NCBI GenBank assembly: GCA_020845755.1
Contig: JADLFE010000052.1
Location: 1 to 64,000 of the forward strand
Reading direction: 5' to 3'
DNA length: 64,000 nucleotides
Origin: Phycisphaerales bacterium
GTDB taxonomy: Bacteria > Planctomycetota > Phycisphaerae > Phycisphaerales > UBA1924
Below are positions 8,299 through 17,905 of this stretch, in pieces; the stretch's first letter is position 1; every line of letters starts with the position of its first letter. The position numbers were made by a program, and so were the translations under genes. Under the pieces are notes generated by a model. That model saw only the letters and a list, made by a program, of their open reading frames with translations. It was not told where the DNA came from and ran no database searches.

Positions 8299-9765
8299 AT
8301 GAAAGCAGAGCACATGCAGACCCACGCACCGGGTGATCACGGCGTCTCACTGATTCTGGCGACTGCCATCGCCGCAACCGCGATTGTGGGTTGCCAGCAC
8401 ATGCCTCGGGCCGACGTCGATGCGTCACGAGCGGCGGGCGAGGCAGCGGGGCTGGGAGCGCCCGTTGAGTTCATCGTCGTTGGCCCGGAGGGCGGACCAC
8501 TCAACGAGCCAGTCGGTACGGGTGCGACGTTGCCACTGAACGATGCGCTGCGCCGGGCGGTCACGACCGACCCCGGCCTTCAGGCGGCGCTGGCTCGCGT
8601 GCGGATTGCGATGGCGGACGCCGAACAGTCTCGGCTGCTCCCGAACCCGGTGCTGAGCGTCGTGCTCCGGTGGGGCGCGGGCAAGCCGCAGATCGAGGCA
8701 TCGCTGACACAGGAATTCGTGGAGGCGCTGCAGATTCCGAGACGCTCAAGCATGGCCGATAACAAGTTGCGGCAGGCGGCCGCCGAAGTCGTAACGGTGG
8801 CGATCGACGTCGCGAGTGAAGTGCGGGAGCGGTACGCCGCGGCGCAGGCTTCGGCGGAACTCGTGCCGCTGCTCCGCGACCGATTGGTAATCTTGGAGCG
8901 GCTGGTCACGATCGCCAAATCCAGGCTCGATGCGGGTGAAGGGACGCGCAGTGATCTTGCGATGCTGCTGGCGCAGGTCGTCGAGTTGCGAGTTGATATC
9001 GATCAGGGCGTGCTCGCGGAGCGCGAGGAGCGGGTGCGACTGGCGCGGTTGATCGGCGAGCCGTCGTCGGACGCATCATGGACACTCGACTCATGGACGG
9101 CGCCGTCCGCCGAACTGCAGTCTGAGGCTCGGTGGATTGAGCGGGCGCTTCAGCACCGTCCGGAGATCCAGTCGATCACGTGGCGGCTGCGTGCGCTCGG
9201 AGATGACGAGGCGCTCGCGGGGTTGACGCCATGGGAGGGCGCGAATGTGGGAGCGGATTTCGCACGGGATAACGCGTCGTTCGCCGGGCCGTCGGTCTCG
9301 ACTCCGATCCCGATCTTTGACATGGGACAGGCACGGCGGGCCCGAGGCATGGCAGAGGTGGTCGAGGCACGTCACGACCTGACGCTCGCGCGTCGCAAGG
9401 TCGTAGAGGAGGTCCGCGTGGCGTACCAGACGATGGCGGCGAGCACCGCGAATCTCGCGAGGATTCGCGGCGAACTGATCCCCTTGCAGGAGAGCCGACG
9501 CCAACTCGCCGAGGCGGCGTATCGCGCCGGGCAAAGCGATGTCACCGCGCTCTTCCTGGCCGAGCAGGACCTTCGGTTGTCGCAGGCGAAGGCGATCGAG
9601 GTGGAGCGTCGGGCGGCGACGGCCCTGGTGCGACTGGAGCGGGCCGTGGGTGGTCCGGGCGTTGCATCGACGCTCATGACCTCCCCAGCGCCGGGGCCCG
9701 GGGCCCGGTCGTCAGAGCCACCTCACCAGCGAAGGGGCGCATCGGCGCCGAGCCCGGGGTTGTAA
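8299..9765 (+). CDS. czcC: Outer-membrane efflux lipoprotein, TolC/CzcC family
   Basis: About 488 residues from the ATG at 8299 (another ATG at 8314). A lipoprotein signal with lipobox-like AIVGC is visible early. Two outer-membrane-efflux (OEP) repeats follow: PLNDALRRAVTTDPGLQAALARVRIAMADAEQSRLLPNPVLSV-type helices in the first half and DMGQARRARGMAEVVEARHDLTLARRKVVEEVRVAYQ in the second, matching TolC-like trimeric channel proteins. It should form the outer-membrane exit duct of the RND pump encoded directly downstream. The gap to the membrane-fusion gene is 72 bp, consistent with one operon. The symbol is by family and context; the exact metal is inferred from the pump motif. Confidence 0.85.
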   Translation: MKAEHMQTHAPGDHGVSLILATAIAATAIVGCQHMPRADVDASRAAGEAAGLGAPVEFIVVGPEGGPLNEPVGTGATLPLNDALRRAVTTDPGLQAALARVRIAMADAEQSRLLPNPVLSVVLRWGAGKPQIEASLTQEFVEALQIPRRSSMADNKLRQAAAEVVTVAIDVASEVRERYAAAQASAELVPLLRDRLVILERLVTIAKSRLDAGEGTRSDLAMLLAQVVELRVDIDQGVLAEREERVRLARLIGEPSSDASWTLDSWTAPSAELQSEARWIERALQHRPEIQSITWRLRALGDDEALAGLTPWEGANVGADFARDNASFAGPSVSTPIPIFDMGQARRARGMAEVVEARHDLTLARRKVVEEVRVAYQTMAASTANLARIRGELIPLQESRRQLAEAAYRAGQSDVTALFLAEQDLRLSQAKAIEVERRAATALVRLERAVGGPGVASTLMTSPAPGPGARSSEPPHQRRGASAPSPGL

Positions 9766-9837
9766 CGACCGCGTGACCCTCAACCTGATTCGCACTGTTC
9801 GCACATACCACACACAGCACCAAGCCGGAGATCCACC

Positions 9838-11214
9838 ATGAACGACCACTGTCTGAACGATCGGTCTGCAATTCGATTTCGTTGCTACGCGGCGTCGGCG
9901 GCGCTCGCCGCAACGGCTGCGATACTCACGCTTATTGGCGGATGCCAGGAGCACGCCGATGACAGCGGCCATGACCACGGCACCAAGACTCCCGCGAATT
10001 CGGATGATCACGCCCTCCGCGAGGGGGACGAGCACGGGTCTGAGGCGGGCGGCGGGCATCATGGGGAAGGCGAGCACAGCGACGAGGTCACGCTCAGCGC
10101 GGAGGTGATCAAACGCTACGGGATCACGACGGAGCCGGCGCGCCTCCGGGTCTTGAAGCCGACGATCGCTGCGCCGGCGCGGGTGGCGTTTAACACCGAA
10201 GCGATGGCGCACGTCGGTTCGCCGCTGCGTGGACGTGCCGTTGACATCAAGGCCCGCCTCGGCGACACGGTCAAGCGCGGCGATGTACTGCTGGTGGTCG
10301 AGAGCCCGGAACTCGGCGAGGCCCAGGCGGAGTACTTCCAGAAGCGAATCGCCGCCCAGACGGCGGTTCCGGGCGTGGACCTTGCAAAGGTATCGTGGGA
10401 ACGAGCCAGGGGCCTGTACGAGGAATCGCAGGGCATCTCGCTGACCGAAGTGCAGAAGCGTGAAGCGGAATACAAGGCCGCCGTTGCCGCGCAGCGAGCA
10501 GCAGAGGCGGCGGTCGTCGGCGGGGAGAATCGCCTGCACCTGCTGGGCATGTCCCAGGCGGCGATCGAGGATCTGGCGAAGACCGGCGAGATCGCGCCGC
10601 GGTACGTCCTCCACGCGCCGCTCGATGGTCAGGTTGTCGAGCGCGAGGTGACTCTGGGTGAACTGGTCAGCCCCGACCGCGAGGCGCTGATGGTGCTCGC
10701 GAACACGGGCACGCTCTGGGTGCTGGCCGACATGCCCGAGGCAAGGCTGCACGAGGTCGCGGTGGGCGCGCCGACGCGTATCTTTCTTGGAGTGGCTTCA
10801 GGAGCGGGTCAGCGGAGTTTCGAGGGGCGTGTCACGTTCATCGCTCCGCTCATCGATGCAGGAACACGAACGGCACAGGTCCGCATCGAGGTGCCATCGG
10901 ACGCGCTTGCGCTCAAGCCCGGCATGTTCGCGCAGGTCGAGATCACCGCGAGTGATCCTGCGACGATAGACCCCACCCCCACTATCGCCGTGCCGGACGA
11001 GGCCGTGCAGACGCTCGAAGGCAGCCCGGCGGTCTTTGTGCCGGTGCAAGGAGAGCCCGGGACATTTGCCCGACGAGCGGTCACGGTCGGGCCGGCCGTC
11101 GGCGGGTGGATTCCGGTCCTTGCCGGACTGGTTGAGGGTGAGGAGTACGTCGTCGGCGGGACGTTCATTCTGAAGGCGGAACTGGGCAAGGGCAGCGCGG
11201 CCCATGAGCACTGA
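9838..11214 (+). CDS. czcB: RND efflux periplasmic adaptor, CzcB family
   Basis: 458 residues. The N-terminus carries an export segment ending at a lipobox-like cysteine (LIGGCQ), followed by a His/Asp/Glu-rich linker (HADDSGHDHG, GGGHHGEGEH) typical of metal-efflux adaptors and probably able to bind metal. The core has a biotinyl-lipoyl half (VGSPLRGRAVDIKARLGDTVKRGDVLLVVESPEL), an alpha-hairpin and the second lipoyl half plus beta-barrel (VLHAPLDGQVVEREVTLGELV, LWVLADMPE, KPGMFAQVEI). Such HlyD/CzcB proteins bridge the inner-membrane pump and the outer-membrane channel and may hand over metal. It lies between the czcC-like and czcA-like genes, 30 bp from the latter. Confidence 0.88.
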   Translation: MNDHCLNDRSAIRFRCYAASAALAATAAILTLIGGCQEHADDSGHDHGTKTPANSDDHALREGDEHGSEAGGGHHGEGEHSDEVTLSAEVIKRYGITTEPARLRVLKPTIAAPARVAFNTEAMAHVGSPLRGRAVDIKARLGDTVKRGDVLLVVESPELGEAQAEYFQKRIAAQTAVPGVDLAKVSWERARGLYEESQGISLTEVQKREAEYKAAVAAQRAAEAAVVGGENRLHLLGMSQAAIEDLAKTGEIAPRYVLHAPLDGQVVEREVTLGELVSPDREALMVLANTGTLWVLADMPEARLHEVAVGAPTRIFLGVASGAGQRSFEGRVTFIAPLIDAGTRTAQVRIEVPSDALALKPGMFAQVEITASDPATIDPTPTIAVPDEAVQTLEGSPAVFVPVQGEPGTFARRAVTVGPAVGGWIPVLAGLVEGEEYVVGGTFILKAELGKGSAAHEH

Positions 11215-11244
11215 TCAGGCAGCGCCTAACAAGGAGACACGTCC

Positions 11245-14200
11245 ATGCTCGAATCCATCCTCCACTTCTCGATCAAGAACCGCTGGCTGGTGCTGCTGGT
11301 CACCTTGATGATCGGGGCCCTGGGCGTCTTCTCGCTCAAGCGGCTCCCGATCGATGCGGTGCCGGACATTACCAACAACCAGGTGCAGATCAACGCAGTC
11401 GCGCCCAGTCTTTCGCCCATCGAGATCGAGAAGCAGGTGACCTTCACGATCGAGAGCGCGCTGGCGGGCATCCCGGGCCTGCGATCCACGCGTTCACTCT
11501 CGCGCAACGGCTTTGCGCAGATCACCGCGGTCTTCGAGGACGATGTCAACATCTACTTCGCGCGGCAACAGGTCGGCGAGCGTCTGGGCGAGGCGAAGGA
11601 AGTCCTGCCGCCCGGTGTCGAGCCGGTGATGGGGCCGATCGCGACCGGCCTGGGCGAAATCTACATGTACACCGTCGAATACAAATCGCCACACGGGATT
11701 GGCGCTGAGTTCACACCCGGCAAGCCCGGATGGCAGGAGGAAGGCGTGTACCTCACGCCCGAGGGTCGCTCGCTGGCGAGCGACCTCGAACTGGCCTCGT
11801 ACCTGCGCGAGGTGCAGGACTGGATCATCCGCCCGCAACTCAAGGGCGTGAAGGATGTGGCGGGCATCGAGGCCATCGGGGGGCATGTCAAGCAGTACCA
11901 CATCCAGCCCGACCCGATGAAACTGGTGTCGTATGGCCTGTCGTTCGCCGACGTAATCGACGCGGTCGAGAAGAACAACCTCTCCACCGGTGCCGGGTAC
12001 GTTGAGCACAAGGGCGAGTCGTACCTCGTGCGGGCCACGGGACGGATCGAAGGCCCGACCCAGATCGGCGAGATCGTCGTCGCGTCACGCGGCGGGGTGC
12101 CGATCCGGGTCAAGGACATCGTACATGACGGTGACGCGGGCATCGGTATCGGGCGCGAACTGCGCACGGGCTCTGCGAGCGAGAACGGCGACGAGGTGGT
12201 CGTCGGCACGGCGATCATGCTGCTCGGGGGCAACAGCCGAACGGTCGCCGCGGCGGTGGACGCGAAGTTGATCGACATCCAGCGCTCGCTCCCGGTTGGG
12301 GTCAGGGCAAAGACGGTGCTGAACCGCACGAAACTGGTGGACGCGACGATCGCGACGGTGCGCGGGAACCTTCTCGAGGGCGCAGTGCTGGTCATCGTGG
12401 TGCTTCTGCTCCTGCTCGGGAACGTCCGCGCGGCGATAATCTGCGCCCTGGCCATCCCCCTGTCGATGCTGATGACCGCCGGCGGGATGGTGCAGAACAA
12501 CGTGAGCGGGAACCTCATGTCGCTGGGCGCGATCGATTTCGGGCTCATTGTCGACGGCGCAGTCATCATCGTGGAAAACTGCCTGCGGAGGCTGGGCGAG
12601 GCCCAGCACCACAAGGGACGCCTGCTGACGTTGCATGAACGCCTGCATGAAGTCATGGTCGCAGCAAAGGAGATGATCCAGCCCTCTGTGTACGGGCAGG
12701 CGATCATCATCACGGTCTACTTCCCCATCCTCGCGCTCACCGGCGTCGAGGGCAAGATGTTCCACCCGATGGCGATGACCGTCATCTTCGCGTTGATCGC
12801 CGCCTTCGTCATTTCGCTGACTTTCGTGCCGGCGATGGTTGCGGTGCTGATCACGGGCAAGGTGAGTGAGAAGGACATGATCCTGGTTCGCTGGGCGAAG
12901 GCGGCGTACGCGCCGGTGCTCAAGAAGGCGGTGGAGTTCCGCTGGCCGGTCGCGGTCTCGGCGGTGCTGGCGTTCGCGGGGTCGGCGCTGCTGTTCATGC
13001 GGCTCGGGCAGGAGTTCGTGCCGACGCTGGACGAGACGGACGTGGCGATGCACGCCATGCGCATCCCGTCCACGAGCATCACCCAATCACAGTCGATGCA
13101 GTTCGACGTGGAGAAGGCGTTGTCTTCGATTCACGAGGTCGCGTTCTGCTATTCCAAGACCGGCACGGCGGAGATGGCGACCGACCCCATGCCGCCCAAT
13201 GTCTCGGATACGTTCATCATCTTGAAAGACAAGAGCCAGTGGCGGAGCGAGAGCGAACTCGACCGGGCCATCGGCGAGAAGCAGGATGCGGTCGCCGGGC
13301 GTGCCTCGCTCACGGGCGAGCACGCACACGAGGAGAAAGGGGATATCACGATCGAGGGACATAAGGGCAGGCTGATCCGGTTGATCCAGTTGACGGTCGC
13401 GGGCGTACCCGGGAACAACTACGAGTTCACCCAGCCCATCCAGATGCGATTCAACGAACTCATCTCCGGCGTGCGGGGTGACGTCGCCGTCAAGATCTAC
13501 GGCGACGATTTCGCCTCGATGGAGGAGGCGGCGCAGCGGGTGCTGGGCGTACTCCAGAGCATCCCCGGCGCGGCCGACGCCAAGGCCGAGCAGACCGAGG
13601 GGCTCCCGGTCATGACGATCGACATCGATCGTGCCGCAATCGCACGCTACGGGCTGTCGGTCCATGATGTACAGGAGGTCGTGGCGGTCGCGATGGGCGG
13701 GCGTGAGGCAGGGCAGGTCTTCGAAGGTGATCGCCGATTCGATCTGGTGGTTCGGCTGCCCGACGCGGTGCGCGGCAAGATCGAGTTGATCGAGCGGCTG
13801 CCCATTCCATTGCCGCAGAGCCGGGACGAAAGGGGTGGAATTCGGTTCGTCTCGGCGCCCGCATCTGCAACCGCTGGAAAGGCGGGTATGAGCGAGGAGA
13901 TGGGCTTTGTGCCGCTGGGGAACGTGGCCCGGATCATTGTCGCCGAGGGAACAAACCAGATCAGCCGAGAGAACGGCAAGCGTCGGATCGTCGTGCAGTG
14001 CAACGTGCGAGGGCGGGATCTCGGCTCGTTCATCGAAGAGGCGCAGGATCGGATGATGGCGGTCGAGTTGCCCGCGGGACAGTGGCTGGACTGGGGCGGG
14101 CAGTTCGAGAACCTCGTCGCGGCCAAGCAGCGGCTCACCGTCGTGGTGCCACTCTGCTTCTTCCTGATCTTCCTGCTCTTGTTCTCGACGTTCAAGAGCG

Positions 14201-14763
14201 TCAAGTATGCCCTGCTGGTCTTCAGCGCTGTTCCACTGGGACTGACAGGCGGCATCATCGCCCTCTGGCTGCGCGACATGCCATTCTCGATCTCCGCGGC
14301 AGTCGGCTTCATTGCCCTGTCGGGCGTTGCAGTCTTGAACGGCCTGGTGATGGTTTCATTCATCAATCAGATGCGTCGCGAGGGACTCGTTCTCGACGCG
14401 GCCATCCTGCGTGGGTGCCTCACGCGACTCAGGCCCGTGCTCATGACCGCGATGGTGGCATCGCTCGGCTTTGTGCCCATGGCGCTCGCACGCGGTACGG
14501 GCGCCGAGGTGCAGAAGCCGCTGGCCACCGTCGTGATCGGCGGCTTGATCTCCAGCACACTTCTGACGCTGGTTGTGCTCCCCGCGCTCTATCGCATTTT
14601 CACAGCACGTGAGCCCGCGGGAGCACTGGCAACCGCTGGCCAGCCTTGGGAGTCGCCAGAAACCGGCCCGTTGGAAATCCGGTCAAGCGACCTCGCGACA
14701 GCCATTACCCCTTCGGAGCACGCCCGGAATCGCGAGCGGAATGACGGTGCTGCATCGAGCTAG
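11245..14763 (+). CDS. czcA: Heavy-metal RND efflux transporter, CzcA family
   Basis: 1,172 residues, somewhat longer than the ~1,050 usual for the family. It starts MLESILHFSIKNRWLVLLVTL with TM1, has VPDITNNQVQI (VPDIT), and in TM4 IDFGLIVDGAVIIVEN. This matches the DFGx3DGAx3VEN signature that Nies's classification links to HME1 pumps for Co/Zn/Cd rather than Cu/Ag. Twelve TM segments in two halves and large periplasmic loops are visible, with an EHAHEEKGD insertion and C-terminal TMs near FFLIFLLLFSTF and VGFIALSGVAVLNGLVMV. It uses proton motive force to extrude divalent cations through the czcC-like channel. AAGGAGACACGTCC precedes the start. The extra length sits mainly in loop insertions. 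Confidence 0.92.
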   Translation: MLESILHFSIKNRWLVLLVTLMIGALGVFSLKRLPIDAVPDITNNQVQINAVAPSLSPIEIEKQVTFTIESALAGIPGLRSTRSLSRNGFAQITAVFEDDVNIYFARQQVGERLGEAKEVLPPGVEPVMGPIATGLGEIYMYTVEYKSPHGIGAEFTPGKPGWQEEGVYLTPEGRSLASDLELASYLREVQDWIIRPQLKGVKDVAGIEAIGGHVKQYHIQPDPMKLVSYGLSFADVIDAVEKNNLSTGAGYVEHKGESYLVRATGRIEGPTQIGEIVVASRGGVPIRVKDIVHDGDAGIGIGRELRTGSASENGDEVVVGTAIMLLGGNSRTVAAAVDAKLIDIQRSLPVGVRAKTVLNRTKLVDATIATVRGNLLEGAVLVIVVLLLLLGNVRAAIICALAIPLSMLMTAGGMVQNNVSGNLMSLGAIDFGLIVDGAVIIVENCLRRLGEAQHHKGRLLTLHERLHEVMVAAKEMIQPSVYGQAIIITVYFPILALTGVEGKMFHPMAMTVIFALIAAFVISLTFVPAMVAVLITGKVSEKDMILVRWAKAAYAPVLKKAVEFRWPVAVSAVLAFAGSALLFMRLGQEFVPTLDETDVAMHAMRIPSTSITQSQSMQFDVEKALSSIHEVAFCYSKTGTAEMATDPMPPNVSDTFIILKDKSQWRSESELDRAIGEKQDAVAGRASLTGEHAHEEKGDITIEGHKGRLIRLIQLTVAGVPGNNYEFTQPIQMRFNELISGVRGDVAVKIYGDDFASMEEAAQRVLGVLQSIPGAADAKAEQTEGLPVMTIDIDRAAIARYGLSVHDVQEVVAVAMGGREAGQVFEGDRRFDLVVRLPDAVRGKIELIERLPIPLPQSRDERGGIRFVSAPASATAGKAGMSEEMGFVPLGNVARIIVAEGTNQISRENGKRRIVVQCNVRGRDLGSFIEEAQDRMMAVELPAGQWLDWGGQFENLVAAKQRLTVVVPLCFFLIFLLLFSTFKSVKYALLVFSAVPLGLTGGIIALWLRDMPFSISAAVGFIALSGVAVLNGLVMVSFINQMRREGLVLDAAILRGCLTRLRPVLMTAMVASLGFVPMALARGTGAEVQKPLATVVIGGLISSTLLTLVVLPALYRIFTAREPAGALATAGQPWESPETGPLEIRSSDLATAITPSEHARNRERNDGAASS

Positions 14764-14851
14764 ATTCTGCAAATGAATGACTGCATGGCGGACGGCCCCT
14801 GGACATCGCCCGCCGAGCGAATTGAGTATCCTGTTGAACAGGCGGACTGAC

Positions 14852-16093
14852 ATGAACAGCAAATCACGAGTCTCAGGTACGAATCGGGACGATGTCCCAA
14901 AGTTGCCGGTGGTCATCTCGCTCTTCGTCTCAGCCTCGGCATCCTCTCTCGGCGGCTTTGGCTTGTACACGACGGCGAAGTGTGATCACGCCCAGGCAGT
15001 GGTGATCCAAAGCACGATCCCTGTCCGCCCGACGTGCTGCATGCCGCGGGTCGGCGGTCGAGTGGCGTCCGCAATGACGCCATTGCTCGTCGTCCCCGAT
15101 CTTGGACGCGATGGCGGTCCGGGTGGGATGGTCTGGATCGCCGGCGGCGAGTTCAGCATGGGGAGCATCGATGCGCTCTCGCGTCCGGACGAATCACCCA
15201 TCCACCGGGTGCGCGTCGACGGATTCTGGATCGACGCAACTGAGGTGACGAACGACCAGTTCGCGCGGTTTGTGAAGGAAACTGATTACAAGACAGTGGC
15301 GGAACGCCCTGTGAATTGGGATCTGCTCAAGCAGCAACTGCCGCCGGGAACACCCAAGCCGCCGGAGGAGCAACTGAGACCAGGGTCATTGGTCTTTGAA
15401 TTGACGCCACACCCCGTCGATCTTCGCCAACTCGACGCGTGGTGGCACTGGACCATCGGCGCGGACTGGCAGCACCCTGAAGGGCCGAACAGTTCGATCG
15501 TGGGGCGCGAGAACCATCCCGTCGTTCATGTGGCGTTTGAGGATGCGGTTGCGTTCGCGAAATGGGCCGGCAAGAGGCTGCCGACCGAGGCCGAATGGGA
15601 ATTCGCGGCCCGTGGCGGGATCGACTCCAAAGTGAATGTCTGGGGCGACGAGCCTGTCGACGCCACGCGATGCAACACATGGCAGGGTCACTTCCCCAAC
15701 GAGAACACCGCCGATGATGGCTTCGTGCGTACCGCGCCTGTCAAGTCGTATCCTCCGAACGGATATGGTCTGTACGACATGGCCGGGAACGTATGGGAAT
15801 GGTGCGCCGACCACTACCGATACGACGAATACACCCTGGCGGTGCGTCATGCCGGCGCGGGAGTCGTGCTCGTAAATCCGCGCGGCCCGGACACCAGCAT
15901 GGACCCCAGGCAACCTGGGGTGCCGGATCTTCGGGTCCTCCGCGGGGGGTCTTTCCTCTGCAGCGACGCGTATTGCTCGAGTTATCGTCCAAGCGCCAGG
16001 ATGGCGACGTCACCGGATAGCGGGCTGGCACACCTGGGGTTCCGCTGCATCATGACCCGCGAGCAATATGAAGCGAAGCTGACCAAGCCGTAG
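14852..16093 (+). CDS. Membrane-anchored formylglycine-generating enzyme (SUMF1 family)
   Basis: About 413 residues from the ATG at 14852. An N-terminal hydrophobic anchor (LPVVISLFVSASASSLGGFGLY) is followed by the FGE-sulfatase domain: MVWIAGGEFSMGS, VDGFWIDATEVTNDQF, AGKRLPTEAEWEFAARGG, GLYDMAGNVWEWCADHY and RVLRGGSFLCSDAYCSSYR. The last has the Cys370/Cys375 pair (Cx4C) that forms the catalytic copper site in true FGEs, so this is probably an active enzyme that oxidises a sulfatase Cys to formylglycine, acting outside the cytoplasm. It lies 88 bp after the czcA-like gene in the same direction. Planctomycetes usually hold many sulfatases, but none is in this window. FGE needs Cu(I), so placement behind a metal pump is notable. 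Confidence 0.88.
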   Translation: MNSKSRVSGTNRDDVPKLPVVISLFVSASASSLGGFGLYTTAKCDHAQAVVIQSTIPVRPTCCMPRVGGRVASAMTPLLVVPDLGRDGGPGGMVWIAGGEFSMGSIDALSRPDESPIHRVRVDGFWIDATEVTNDQFARFVKETDYKTVAERPVNWDLLKQQLPPGTPKPPEEQLRPGSLVFELTPHPVDLRQLDAWWHWTIGADWQHPEGPNSSIVGRENHPVVHVAFEDAVAFAKWAGKRLPTEAEWEFAARGGIDSKVNVWGDEPVDATRCNTWQGHFPNENTADDGFVRTAPVKSYPPNGYGLYDMAGNVWEWCADHYRYDEYTLAVRHAGAGVVLVNPRGPDTSMDPRQPGVPDLRVLRGGSFLCSDAYCSSYRPSARMATSPDSGLAHLGFRCIMTREQYEAKLTKP

Positions 16094-16328
16094 TCGATCA
16101 ATAGTGTCTTTCGCGTGTAGCCTTGCCAACAACGTCACGAACATCGCTCCCAATGGGACAGCGGGAAGGCGGATCGCACCGAGTCCGAGCATGCATTCGA
16201 ACTCCGTATGCGTGAGCGACCAATCCTTGCCGCACGATTGGACCACTATGGAATGTCTGGTCGAGGTCGAGCGGCGAGGACAGTCGCGCAATCCTGCGCG
16301 GCATAGTGAGACAATCACAACCGCGTTT

Positions 16329-17630
16329 TCACCGGCAACGGGCACAACTCCCAGCCCCGCAGGCCGGCTTCAGTGCCAGCGCCGAGGGTGTGATCGCCAG
16401 CCCGCCCTTGGACGTACATCGGAGTTCGGACGGCATGGCGAGGCCGACCGCATAAACAGCATCGATTGTCTCGTCGAGTGGGATGAGATTGGTGTAGCCA
16501 CCGAGCACGAGGTCCGCGCTGACGAACGCTGCGGCCGCCGCGGCGCCGTTGCGCGTGTGGCATGGGATCTCCACCGTTCCGTGCAGGAGATCGCAGACCG
16601 TGCCCATGGTGTTCTGGAAGCCGATCGCCGCCGCGTCGCACGCCTGCCGAGCCGAGCCGCCGGCCGCATCGACAACGGCCGCCGCTGCCATCGCCCCCGA
16701 CGCTCCGATTTCTACTTGGCATCCAGCGACTTCCGCGGCGAAGGTCGCGCGGACCGCCAAGATGACGCCGACCGCGCCGCCCGCGAGCAGTGCCATCGCG
16801 ATCTGCTCGCGTGTCAGATTGCGCTCCTCAGCCAGTGTGAGGATTGTTCCGGGGATGACCCCAGCGGAACCGCCAGTCGGCGCCGCACAGACCACTCCCA
16901 TCGCCCCGTCCACATGCATCACCGCGAGCGCTCGTGCGGCCGCACGCGTGTGCAGGCTGCGCACGGAAAGACGCCCCTCGGCCTCGGCCCGGAAGATCTC
17001 GCCCGCGCATGTGGGGAGCAACTGCATCCCTGTGAACAACGGATCCAGCCCTTGTTCGACCGATCGGACCATGATGTCATACCGGCGCAGCATCTCCCGG
17101 ATCACATCGGACTCGCTGACGCCCAACAACTGTGACTCGTGCGCCAGCGCGACCCGACCGAGGGACCATCCCCGCTCCTGGGCCATATGGACCATCTCGG
17201 CCGCGCTCGTGAACAGAGGCTTGCCTCTCTGAACGAAATACACGGGCGTGGATTCCCACACCTTCGCGTCAGCCGCGAGTTCACGCAGGCGGGCGCGGAA
17301 GTCCGGAGGCAGTGCGGACGAGCGCCGGGAGGTCAAGCGCGCAAGCCCGTTCTCCCCGGACACACGGGGCTCTTCCAGAAGTGCCCCATCGACGCCGAGC
17401 AGCCCTCGCGTCGTGTGCGCGGCGCCGCTCGGGATTTCCACGAGTGATTCGTACGCGGAGCCGTTGAACAGCACCGGGCGTCCGTCGATGCGCGTGATCT
17501 CGATTTCCCCGCCCCCGATCGATCTGGCCACAAGCCTCAGGCGCGTCCCATCCGCCGAAGTCAGGTCAAGTTCGGTGGTGTTGGGATGATCCGCGTCCGC
17601 GAGCGGGCGGACCTGGAACTTCAGGTCCAT
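16329..17630 (-). CDS. sdaA: L-serine dehydratase, alpha-domain part (downstream piece of frameshifted gene)
   Basis: 433 residues in the open frame, starting at an internal ATG. DADHPNTTELDLTSADG is the end of the beta/ACT-like part; the rest is the alpha domain that binds the 4Fe-4S cluster. The three expected ligand cysteines are present in GCQVEIGASG, VCDLLHG and IPCHTRNG. The enzyme deaminates L-serine to pyruvate and ammonia. Upstream of this ATG the same frame is open and reads LTDESFFTALQDAPGAG, joining directly to the beta-domain piece at 17678-17905 if one base is restored near 17681. This is therefore the second piece of a single ~525-residue gene broken by a frameshift. It is probably not a separate alpha-subunit gene, because the split falls inside the beta domain. 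Confidence 0.75.
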   Translation of the reverse strand: MDLKFQVRPLADADHPNTTELDLTSADGTRLRLVARSIGGGEIEITRIDGRPVLFNGSAYESLVEIPSGAAHTTRGLLGVDGALLEEPRVSGENGLARLTSRRSSALPPDFRARLRELAADAKVWESTPVYFVQRGKPLFTSAAEMVHMAQERGWSLGRVALAHESQLLGVSESDVIREMLRRYDIMVRSVEQGLDPLFTGMQLLPTCAGEIFRAEAEGRLSVRSLHTRAAARALAVMHVDGAMGVVCAAPTGGSAGVIPGTILTLAEERNLTREQIAMALLAGGAVGVILAVRATFAAEVAGCQVEIGASGAMAAAAVVDAAGGSARQACDAAAIGFQNTMGTVCDLLHGTVEIPCHTRNGAAAAAAFVSADLVLGGYTNLIPLDETIDAVYAVGLAMPSELRCTSKGGLAITPSALALKPACGAGSCARCR

Positions 17631-17677
17631 GCCGGCGCCCGGCGCGTCCTGCAGCGCCGTGAAGAAGGACTCGTCGG

Positions 17678-17905
17678 TCAGCGGAGGTTCATCAGGCCCA
17701 TCGCAAAGCCGCGGTCCGCGCCCTGGGGCTCGTATGTTGCCGCGTACGACCCCTCGGGATCAAACGCGAGCACCGCGCGGCGCGGCGTGCCACTCAGGAT
17801 CGACCGCGACATGCTGCCGATGTGGAACGCGCCGGCCGTGTGCGAACTCGACGGCCCCCGCATCACCGGGCCCAGGACATGATTGAAGATGCTGATGGAT
17901 TTCAT
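17678..17905 (-). CDS. sdaA: L-serine dehydratase, beta-domain N-terminus (upstream piece of frameshifted gene)
   Basis: 75 residues from the ATG at 17905. They carry the beta-domain signature ISIFNHVLGPVMRGPSSSHT, GAFHIGSMSRSI and SYAATYEPQGADRGFAMGL, which then hits TGA at 17680-17678 just after GLMNLR. A single-base deletion around 17681 would shift CGC-TGA-CCG into CTG-ACC-GAC and continue into the 433-residue piece downstream. No slippery heptamer is visible at the junction, so a mutation or base error is more likely than programmed frameshifting. The ATG overlaps the TGA stop of the upstream peptidase gene (ATGA at 17905-17902), implying coupled translation and a shared role in using amino acids released by that peptidase. 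Confidence 0.75.
   Translation of the reverse strand: MKSISIFNHVLGPVMRGPSSSHTAGAFHIGSMSRSILSGTPRRAVLAFDPEGSYAATYEPQGADRGFAMGLMNLR

Noticed and set aside
17675-17690. Programmed frameshift in the serine dehydratase gene
   Set aside because: No slippery heptamer or downstream stem is visible; the gene needs a plain one-base restoration.
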